Assembly (NCBI RefSeq): GCF_001642475.1
Contig: NW_019174145.1
Location: forward strand, 1-16,195
Direction: 5' to 3'
Length of the DNA stretch: 16,195 nt
From: Fonsecaea monophora
Taxonomy: Eukaryota; Ascomycota; Eurotiomycetes; Chaetothyriales; Herpotrichiellaceae
The first letter of the stretch is position 1. Each line of letters starts with the position of its first letter. Below are positions 9,285 through 16,195 of the stretch, one piece after another. The position numbers were made by a program, and so were the translations under genes. Under the pieces are notes generated by a model. The model made no database searches. It saw nothing but the letters and a program-made list of their open reading frames with translations, and had not been told where the DNA came from.

Positions 9285-10196
9285 ATGTCCAGCACAGGCC
9301 GCCGGCTCGACGGAAAAGTCGCCATTGTCACTGGCGGAGCAAGTGGCTTTGGCAAGGCGATTGCGGGCCTCTTTGCCCAGCAAGGGGCCAAGGTAGTCAT
9401 TGCCGATCTCTCAGCAGAAGCCGGGCAGGCGGTTGCCAAAGCCACCGGGGGCGTCTTTACAGTCGCCGACGTGACCAAAAGGAGTGACTGGGAGAAGCTG
9501 CTCGCACTCGCCCTGGACAAGTTCGGCGGGCTCGACATCGTGGTCAACAACGCAGGGACGTCGTATCGCGCAAAGCCCACCGAGGACGTGACCAACAAGG
9601 ACTACGACCTGGTCTTCGACGTCAACGTGAGATCGGTCTACCTCTCGGGCAGCGTCATCCTGCCGTACTTTCTCAAAAACGACCGGCCCGGCAACTTCAT
9701 CAACATCTCGTCAGCCAGCGCTCTGCGCCCGCGGCCGAAACTGGTGTGGTACGCGGCTTCCAAGGGCGCCGTCAGCAACGCGACCAGAGCGCTTGCCATC
9801 GAATACGCCCAGAGAAAGATCCGCTTCAACACGGTGAACCCGGGCCCGGCCATTACAGGCTTGTACGTTTTTTTTTTTACACCTGCACGGAACACACTTT
9901 TTTTTTGGATTGGGAACAGATTTTCTGACAGCAGATCTAGGAAAGACGCCTTCTCCGGCGGGGCGAAAGATCCCGACGCCGCAATGGTTCGTATGGTGGA
10001 GGATTCGGTGCCCATGGGCCATCCGGCAGAGACGATAGATATTGCAAATGCTTGTCTGTTCCTCGCCAGTGAAGAATCTGCATTCGTCACAGGCATTGAG
10101 CTTCCGGTATGTTCAAATCCAGTTGACTTGTCTTCCCGAACCGAACCACGCTAACACGCTCTTCTCAAAAAGGTTGATGGTGGCCGTTGTGCATAA
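9285..10196 (+). CDS. Short-chain dehydrogenase/reductase (SDR), NAD-type
   Basis: Exons 9285-9862, 9920-10106, 10173-10196, giving 262 residues, standard for classical SDRs. Motifs: cofactor loop TGGASGFG (16-23), D41 at the end of beta-2 (VVIADLS), which favours NAD(H) over NADP(H), NNAG (88-91), N114, catalytic S143, Y156 and K160 (YAASK), and a C-terminal VDGGRCA restored only by splicing the second intron (66 nt). The first intron (57 nt) is a multiple of three, free of stops and carries T11 and T9 runs. An acceptor at 9931 would also keep the frame, but the one at 9919 gives the more usual TGLFSD. Expected reaction: alcohol/ketone interconversion in the cytosol. Next to a BVMO and hydrolases it would make the ketone that the BVMO oxidises (inference). 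A farther in-frame ATG at 9150 is rejected because the Rossmann fold starts right after 9285. 3-oxoacyl-ACP reductase-like names are equally possible. Confidence 0.88.
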
Positions 10197-10335
10197 TGAT
10201 AGATAGATTGAGTGGTCGAATATAGTATAACCCTAAGAGACATCAATCCCACTATCTTGCAGGAATGTCACAATGTACAGAATTCTCCCAATGTGGACTC
10301 TCTCGATCAATCGTGTTCGCTATTGGCCCCATCGT

Positions 10336-11538
10336 TCATAATTTGAAAGCCTTCTTCAAGACCTCCAACACCACCGCGTTGTACTGTTTTCCGGAATCGA
10401 GAATCGCTTTGGAAAATTGTCAGTGTCGATCAATCTCGGCAGTAGTCACGGCTAGAAACTCACCATCGAGTTGCATAAACGTGTGCGGTGCGCCCTTGAA
10501 CCTGATGATTTGAACCTCACACCCCGCCTCCTTCATCCTGGCTGCGTACACCTCTCCCTGGTCTCGGAGAACGTCCATCTCGGCAGTGAGCACCAACGCG
10601 GGCGCCAGCCCCTTCAGATTCGGAGCGTGGATCGGCGACACCTTCCACTCCCTCGCGAGGTGCTGAGGTCGCGGCGAACCCAGAAATTGCCGGTGAAACC
10701 ACTCCATTCGTTCGAGCGGCAGGGGTTGTGTCTCCGCCAGGTCTGTGTAGGACGGATACGGCTGGTCCTCGCGGAGGGAACCGTCTGGCGAGAAGACGTC
10801 GAGGTCGACGATGGGGACGGTCAGGATCTGCAGGGCCAGAGGAATGCCCTGGTCGCGGCAGACTTGGGCGACGACCGCGCACAGATGTCCGCCGGCGGAG
10901 CACCCGCCAATTGCCACGCGAGAGAGGTCGAGATTGTATCTGTCTTTCTGCGTCCTTCGAATCTAAAGCGAACCCCCGCGTCAGAGTGAGCTTTGTCTAG
11001 AGATGGAAAGGGGAAAACAGATGAGACCGACCCAATGCACAGCGGCGATACAGTCGTCCACCGGAACGGGATACCTGTATTCCGGAGAGAGGCGGTAGTC
11101 GACGTCGAAGACGACGCAATCCAGGCCGCGCACGATCCTCTTGCACAGATCAAAGTCGACAGACAACCCTCCAAAAACCCACCCACCGCCGTGGAAATTG
11201 ATATACACGGGCTGCGGTCCTTGTTGTGAGGACCTCCTGTCGGATTCGTAGACGCGAACCGTGATCTCGCCCTGCTCGACGGGACACTTGAGATCGGCGA
11301 ATCTGACACCCGTCCCTGGGACGAGCTCGCGTCCGTACGAGATGGTGTATTTCTCCGGATGGGCACGGTATTCTGCTATCGGGACCTGATGCGTGGCGAG
11401 GCGTCCCGCGCTGTATTTCTGGTAGTATTCGACGAAGACGGGGTCGAGTCTGGGAGTCAAGTTAGGGGGGATACTATTGAGGAGGGGCTTTTCGACGATA
11501 ACGTGGTTAGGGACGTCTTGGTCTTGAGAGGATGACAT
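10336..11538 (-). CDS. HSL-family alpha/beta-hydrolase (esterase/lipase-like)
   Basis: Minus-strand exons 11538-11032, 10962-10464, 10406-10336 give 358 residues, typical for the hormone-sensitive-lipase group (Abhydrolase_3). Oxyanion-hole motif HGGGW is at 116-120, nucleophile S191 in GCSAGG (189-194), acid D299 in TAEMD, and H329 in GAPHTFMQLD. All parts of the Ser-Asp-His triad are present. No signal peptide is evident, so a cytosolic esterase acting on short or cyclic esters is likely. Introns are 69 and 57 nt. The first uses the unusual donor GTCGGT (from 11031), and its acceptor CTTTAG ends at 10963; this junction is inferred from frame and from the motif spacing. The second restores a C-terminal helix ending at TGA 10338-10336. 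Its 3' end faces the SDR 3' end across 139 bp. In this cluster it could open the ester or lactone made by the BVMO, or remove an acyl group from the substrate. Confidence 0.86.
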
Positions 11539-12094
11539 TGTTGGAAATCTAGGCTTGTCTCGAGCACGGGTAAGATGGTCTCCTTACAGTTGGAACGAAG
11601 AAGTGGTGTTTAGAAGATATTTTGCCGGCCTGAAATGTTCCTTAGTCCGTTCAGTTATATACTTCTGTAGAGGGAGAGGGCGATAGGACCGGAGCGTAAC
11701 AGCGACCTGGGTGGGTGCCGACAATTGCCGATGTGACTAGATTTGCCCGTCCGACGCAGCGACAGTGGAGTAATATCACGGGTCGCAAGGGATATTAGAC
11801 ATGCTTCTCTCACGACCGAAACGTTCGATTTGCTTGCTTAGGGCGGTTGAACAAGGCATAGTCTACCAGAGAATATCACTCCCTGACGGCACTTGGACCA
11901 ATGTTGTACGACTATAAATTGCTAGATGTATTTATGTATCCCCGACTGCGGACACCTACTCATGCCTTTTATAGACATAGGGTATTTTCACTGTGTACTC
12001 TCAACTCGAAAGAGAAGGACAACTGTACCTAGAGGCTATAGCACACAGAGTCGGGTACATTCTCCCAGTCTCTGACTCCGTTCAAATCATGCAA
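11539..12094. other. Intergenic: esterase promoter and 3' end of MBL gene
   Basis: This 556-bp stretch carries no convincing gene. A minus-strand TATATAAC at 11661-11654 lies about 116 bp upstream of the esterase ATG and is a good TATA-box candidate. The right part should hold the transcript end of the MBL-fold gene. No CCGCGG motif of the kind clustered before the BVMO was seen here. Confidence 0.5.
11654..11661 (-). promoter_or_regulatory. TATA box candidate of the esterase gene
   Basis: TATATAAC on the minus strand, 116 bp upstream of the ATG at 11538. Spacing and sequence fit a fungal TATA box. No transcript start can be seen. Confidence 0.4.
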
Positions 12095-13195
12095 CTACTT
12101 GGCTGGCGTCAAGGAATCCAAAAACGACCAGCGACTCTGTTCCGCCCACCCTTTGGCCTTCCAGTCATTTGCTCTCAGGGGGAAAAAGTCAATCACACCC
12201 AGCAAACTCTCGTCGTGAGCGAACACGGTGAAGATGTTCTCATGGCCGTCAAATACGAACGCCTCGTTGACCGTCTTCTGCGCCAGCTTGGGATCCTCGT
12301 CAATGTGCCCGTCTTCGGGGATCAGACAGAACGGACTTTCTCTGGCGGCTCCTTTTCCTGGACCTCCATTCGAAAGTCGATGGAGATCGGAATATATCTT
12401 GGTGCTTTTCTCACCTCCTGCGGCGCTCTCTGGCACCTTCTCGGGTAGAGGGAGGTACTTGGTGGGTCTCAGAAGCGAGCTATGATGAATGAGATCACCA
12501 CCGAGGAAGATGAAGGTATCATCGCCATGTCCAACCGTGGTCCGGGCGAGACCGCTGATGTGGCTACCAGTGTGGCCCGGCGTGCTCAGCAGATAAAAGC
12601 TGCCGTCTCCGAACCAGTCAAAGGCAGAATACGGGCCAATCTGGAGAACCTTGCTTCCTTGTTGGAAGTCTAGTTCTACGATCTCCTTGCCTACATAGAT
12701 GTCTGAAGTCGTTTCACTGGCATCTGCGTCTGTCGGCCAACCTGGAAAATACTTGTTCTTGTAGCCAGGACCGACCACAATCTTGGTGGAGGCGGGAAAG
12801 AGAGTCGGATCTCCTGTATGATCCCAGTGATGGTGACTGTATATGATCGCGTTGATCTGAGAGGGCTGAATGCCGCCGTCGGTGATGATATTTCCCACGT
12901 CCCGCTTAACATCGACTTCCAGATTGAGCGGCGCGAGGCCTTTGAGGAGGTGAGGACTCAGGTGCGACGCCCAGTTCGTTCGCAATCCGAGATCATAGAG
13001 CAAGCGTTGCCCAGTGGGTTTGTGGTGTATGAGGATGCTGAAATCTGGTATCGCTATAGCTTTCAACCCGGGATATATAGGATTGAAAAAGATCTTGCCC
13101 GGGACATTTCGTATATATGTCGTCGTATCAATCACAGATACCTCTACTGCAACCGTTGACTTGGGCAAGTTCAGCTTCCCGGCAGTCGAAGCCAT
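12095..13195 (-). CDS. Metallo-beta-lactamase-fold hydrolase (lactonase/lactamase-like)
   Basis: Single exon of 366 residues. The dinuclear-zinc signature HxHxDH is intact as HHHWDH (H121, H123, D125, H126). The remaining ligands are plausible as H208 (STPGHTGSH), D234 (FLGGDLIHH) and H327 (TVFAHDES). The N-terminal pattern VSVIDTTTYI and the C-terminal region DWKAKGWAEQSRW match the fungal group usually named metallo-beta-lactamase superfamily or N-acyl-homoserine-lactonase-like protein. Relatives include the MBL1 enzymes that hydrolyse cyclic amides in plant-defence detoxification clusters of Fusarium. Expected reaction: zinc-dependent hydrolysis of a lactone, lactam or ester in the cytosol; no signal peptide. 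It is divergent from the BVMO gene with 611 bp between starts, so the pair is probably co-regulated, and a lactone from the BVMO is the obvious candidate substrate (inference). Ring size and substrate cannot be judged from sequence. Confidence 0.88.
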   Translation of the reverse strand: MASTAGKLNLPKSTVAVEVSVIDTTTYIRNVPGKIFFNPIYPGLKAIAIPDFSILIHHKPTGQRLLYDLGLRTNWASHLSPHLLKGLAPLNLEVDVKRDVGNIITDGGIQPSQINAIIYSHHHWDHTGDPTLFPASTKIVVGPGYKNKYFPGWPTDADASETTSDIYVGKEIVELDFQQGSKVLQIGPYSAFDWFGDGSFYLLSTPGHTGSHISGLARTTVGHGDDTFIFLGGDLIHHSSLLRPTKYLPLPEKVPESAAGGEKSTKIYSDLHRLSNGGPGKGAARESPFCLIPEDGHIDEDPKLAQKTVNEAFVFDGHENIFTVFAHDESLLGVIDFFPLRANDWKAKGWAEQSRWSFLDSLTPAK

Positions 13196-13495
13196 TGCTT
13201 ATTTCTCAGTCTTGTTATGAGCAAGAGGTTTGAGCTTGATGACTTTGATGAGGAGGTCCTGGTCTCAATCCTGCACTGCCTTTTCACCACATTGGTGAGG
13301 AGATTCCAATACATACCGTGCCCGCACGTCCCCTTGGGTGCTGCCCCCAGCCGAGGATGGAGCACGGCGACTTGCATCTTGGACTGTAGATCACCCCAGA
13401 ATATCAATACCCCGCGGGAACCTCTATTCACATGGGACATTCTTGGAGCTTAAGTTCGCCGCGCAGGCTGTGGGACTGACCCCCTGGTCGCCACG

Positions 13496-13511
13496 CCGCG
13501 GCGCGCCGCGG
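13496..13511. promoter_or_regulatory. Perfect 16-bp GC palindrome
   Basis: CCGCGGCGCGCCGCGG is fully self-complementary and is made of two CCGCGG units around GCGC with shared ends. It lies 296 bp upstream of the BVMO ATG and 301 bp upstream of the MBL-fold gene ATG, almost exactly midway between them, fitting a shared operator (inference). Confidence 0.5.
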
Positions 13512-13730
13512 ACTCCGCGGAAAATCAACCAATTATGCTGCAAGGGCGATCAAGTGGATCCGTCTCAAGGGACGACCGACCCTCTTGTGCAGCATCCCCC
13601 ATACCCCCATACTCGCTCTCCTCGCGGCGTTCCAAAGTCCCGCGGGTGCAAGTGTGTACGCCCGGTACGCACCGGTAGGTCTGGGTTCTTGGCCATGTCA
13701 CTTCTCTACGGGGCAGCAGCTGGTACACAT

Positions 13731-13736
13731 TATAGA
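13731..13736 (+). promoter_or_regulatory. TATA-like element of the BVMO gene
   Basis: TATAGA lies 71-76 bp upstream of the ATG at 13807. The position is reasonable for a short fungal 5' leader, but the match is weak. Confidence 0.3.
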
Positions 13737-13806
13737 GCATGGATAGGACGCTCATTTCCAGCGTTCGAATCACACACAAGGAATATCCGAGATTTGACAT
13801 TGTCCA

Positions 13807-15758
13807 ATGGCTTCCAACGACATCAGCGGTGGTCCGCCAGTGACTTCCGCAAAGATCAATGGCGTTGTGCCGGTAGCTTCAGACGCCCCAGCCTCCCGCC
13901 GTGGTAAGCCTCTCCCGAGCTCATGGGTTCCTCTGTACGCAGAGCCACTCCGGACAGCTACGCGGAAAGTGAGAATGGTGGTGGTGGGAGCCGGCTTTGC
14001 AGGTCTATCTCTCGCACACAAGATCTACCATGAATACAAGCTCGATTCGATCATCGAGCTCGTAATCTACGAAGCAAATCATGATCTTGGTGGCACCTGG
14101 TTGGTGAATCGTTATCCCGGAGTGGCCAGGTCAGTTTGTAAATTCCCTCGACTTCAGCAACATAAAACACTGACGACGGTCCACACAGTGACATTCCTGC
14201 CCACATCTATACGTGTATGTCCAGGTATCCATTAGCACAAGCATCCTGCAAACCATTGACCAATTCTCACAGTCCCCTTTGAGCCGAATCCCGAGTGGAG
14301 TGCATATTATGCGACTGGGCCAGAAATCTGGGATTATATGAAGAGGACGGCCAAGAAATATGACTTGGAGAAGGACGTCCATTACAACCACAGACTGACT
14401 GACGCACGTTTCGATGAGCAGCTAGGTCAGTGGAACATAAAAGTCCAGAATGGGGACAGGGTGATTGAAGACAAGTGTGACATCCTGGTGTCCGCCAGCG
14501 GCCACCTGAGTCGCTGGCGTTGGCCTTCGATCCCGGGGCTGTCTTCCTTCAAGGGGTTTCTCGTCCACTCTGCCCAGTGGGACCACGACTTCAACTATGC
14601 TGGAAAGCGCGTGGCCATCATCGGGAACGGCAGTTCTGCAATCCAAATCCTCCCCCAGGTTGCCAAAGTGGCCAGCCACGTTACCAACTTCATCCGGGGC
14701 CCGACCTGGATCATCCCGGGTCTGGGAAACAAGATGATCGGGGGAAAGGAAAACCACGTCTACACCGAAGAAGAGAAGGAAAACTTCCGCAACAACCCCG
14801 AGGCTTTGAAGGCCTATCGAAAACAGATTCAGCACGGCTCTAACCAACTCTTCTCTGTGGTAAGACCCTTGACTTCGTGTTTCTGTTTTCTTCCGTACCG
14901 GGGGCGCGTCCACGATAACTGACCAAAGGGTGAAATAAACAGTTTATCAAAAATTCGGCAGCCCAGGAGAGACTATTTGATGCCGCGAAGAAGCTGATGA
15001 CGGAACGCCTCGGTGGCAATGAGGAGCTCGCGGAAAAGTTGATCCCGAAATGGGAGGTCGGATGTCGACGGCCGACTCCAGGGCCCGGCTACTTGGAGTC
15101 CTTCACTAAGGATCACGTATCGCTGGTGATTTCAGACATTAGCGAGATCACCGAGACAGGCATCAAAACAGCGGATGGAAATCTTCACGAGTTCGACGTC
15201 ATCGTCTGCGCCACGGGATTCGATGTCAGTCACCGGCCGCCCTACCCGCTGGTCGGACTTCACGGCACCAATCTGGCCGACAAGTGGAAGGACGAGCCCG
15301 AAGCGTACCTGAGCGTGTGCGTCGAGGGCTTCCCGAACTTCTTCATGTTCAGTGGTCCCAACGCCCCCGTCGGACACGGGTCCCTCATCAGCGCCCTGGG
15401 CTGGACCGCCGACTACATCCTGAAATGGGCGCAGAAAATCGCCGAAGAGGACATCAAGTACGTCGACGTCCGAGAGGACGTCTCCGAGGAGTTCAACACG
15501 TACGCCGACGAGATCCTGCAGACCACGGTCTGGACGGGCGGGTGCAGGAGCTGGTTCAAGAACCACACCGTCGACGGCAAGGTCGTCGCCGTCTGGGCGG
15601 GCAGCGGTCTCGCCTACTACGAAATGCTCGAAAGCCTGCGGCCGGAAGACTTCAACATCCACTACAGAAGTCGCAATCGGTTCCGCTTCATGGGCAACGG
15701 GACGACCAAGAGAGAGGGGAGGCCGGATGAAGATCTCGCCTGGTACTTGAAGAAGTGA
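13807..15758 (+). CDS. Baeyer-Villiger-type FAD/NADPH monooxygenase, four exons
   Basis: Exons 13807-14129, 14189-14214, 14273-14859, 14943-15758, giving 583 residues, normal for type I BVMOs. Introns are 59, 58 and 83 nt (GTCAGT, GTATGT, GTAAGA donors). Motifs: FAD-binding GAGFAG (61-66) with GGTW (95-98) and NRYPGV, the type I BVMO fingerprint F209-K-G211-FLV-H215-SAQ-W219-D220, the NADPH Rossmann loop GNGSSA (234-239), and ATGFD (402-406). The 26-nt second exon encodes DIPAHIYT, a conserved stretch, and is needed to link the flanking exons in frame. Residue S108 stands where relatives commonly have Cys (from memory). Reaction: insertion of one oxygen next to a ketone to give an ester or lactone, with flavin-peroxide chemistry. 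Fungal relatives are often named 4-hydroxyacetophenone or cyclohexanone monooxygenase; the substrate here is unknown. An FMO is less likely given the WD ending of the fingerprint. Confidence 0.9.
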
Positions 15759-16195
15759 AGGTCGGGCTTTCTCGACGCTTGGATGACGTGGCATTTTGGC
15801 CGCGGAGGAAGAGAGAGACACACACACATGTGAACATAGGCTTAAATAGAGGTTCGGAATACTAGAGTCGCATCCCACCCATACCAAAGTAGTCGGAGCG
15901 CGTTCGTGAATGTAGGCTTCAACCTCGCCTGCTTTTCTACTTGGTAGATTGACTTGTAGTCCGTGCTAGCCGTCTTTGGGTATGATCTCCACTTAAAGCG
16001 GAACTCTTACGTCCAATGAGTATCGATACCGTATAAGCGAGCTGCACGTGAACCCCTACCGCTGTGGGTGTGACTGGCAGGAATGCCAAGGACGTGTAAT
16101 GACCGTCACGCTAGTCCTCGGCCGAAGGCCTTCGGACTAGCGCCGGTAGGGCCCTGTAAATTACTCGAAGGTATATAGTCAGACGGTCCCCAGGA
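15759..16195. other. Gene-free right edge with fold-back sequence
   Basis: The 437 bp after the BVMO stop show no supported gene. The first part should be the BVMO 3' untranslated region, with a short CA run at about 15818-15828. The last 140 bp hold the inverted repeats listed separately and may belong to a repeat running off the window. Confidence 0.5.
16054..16151. repeat. Nested inverted repeats (possible fold-back element)
   Basis: Inner arms CGCTAGTCC (16109-16117) and GGACTAGCG (16134-16142) are perfect 9-bp inverted copies with a 16-nt loop that contains GGCC-GAA-GGCC. Outer arms CCCTACCG (16054-16061) and CGGTAGGG (16144-16151) are a perfect 8-bp pair enclosing the first. The nesting suggests a foldback or miniature transposable-element fragment; no target-site duplication or terminal pair could be proven. 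Confidence 0.4.

Larger units (their letters stand above)
13196..13806. promoter_or_regulatory. Bidirectional promoter region, MBL hydrolase and BVMO
   Basis: The 611 bp lie between divergent starts (13195 minus, 13807 plus). Five CCGCGG hexamers lie at 13412, 13496, 13506, 13515 and 13640. Two of them fall inside a perfect 16-bp palindrome (13496-13511), which also contains CGG-N4-CCG. CCG/CGG triplets are the half-sites of fungal Zn2Cys6 regulators, so this is a candidate pathway-specific control region. An open frame of 189 codons from 13338 crosses into the BVMO in the wrong frame and is not taken as a gene. Confidence 0.55.

Noticed and set aside
11993..12673. Plus-strand open frames opposite the MBL-fold gene
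   Set aside because: They are antisense shadows of the zinc-hydrolase exon, whose intact metal ligands fix the coding strand.
13338..13907. 189-codon open frame before and overlapping the BVMO start
   Set aside because: It crosses into BVMO exon 1 in another frame, has no motif and covers the GC-palindrome promoter region.
15132..15887. 251-codon open frame on the minus strand opposite BVMO exon 4
   Set aside because: It is antisense to a well-supported GC-rich exon, and its translation is low-complexity, rich in Val, Asp and Gly, with no recognisable motif.

Overview
This window looks like nuclear DNA of a filamentous ascomycete. Five genes or gene remnants carry short spliceosomal introns (54-85 nt) with GTRAGT-like donors and ATG starts in A/C-rich contexts. 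One gene encodes a fungal-type Spb4 helicase, and the accessory enzymes are of types common in Eurotiomycetes. Chaetothyriales black yeasts would fit, but the order is inference only.

Left part (1-4277): a possible repeat end or fold-back at 32-76; an intronless F-box-like gene (369-1421); directly behind it a decayed fructosamine/ribulosamine-kinase-like pseudogene (about 1455-2223) with three in-frame stops but an intact intron; about 780 bp without a gene; then an intronless NAD-dependent decarboxylating dehydrogenase of the tartrate/D-malate/isopropylmalate family (3009-4100).

Middle (4278-6188): the housekeeping 60S ribosome-assembly DEAD-box helicase Spb4, convergent with the cluster to its right.

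Right part (6731-15758): a compact set of five genes that reads as a catabolic or detoxification cluster. It holds a seven-exon MFS sugar-type transporter (-), an SDR dehydrogenase (+), an HSL-type alpha/beta-hydrolase (-), a metallo-beta-lactamase-fold hydrolase (-) and a four-exon Baeyer-Villiger-type flavin monooxygenase (+). They form two divergent pairs, transporter/SDR and MBL/BVMO, with the esterase between. The logical chemistry is uptake, alcohol to ketone (SDR), ketone to ester or lactone (BVMO), and hydrolysis by the MBL-fold lactonase and/or the esterase. This is the scheme known for cyclic-alcohol and cyclic-ketone degradation; the real substrate cannot be read from the sequence. 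The MBL/BVMO promoter holds five CCGCGG palindromes in 234 bp, a plausible target of a Zn2Cys6 regulator. No transcription-factor gene lies in the window.

Exon structures were worked out by hand from splice signals, reading phase and conserved motifs. All phases close and give proteins of normal length for their families.
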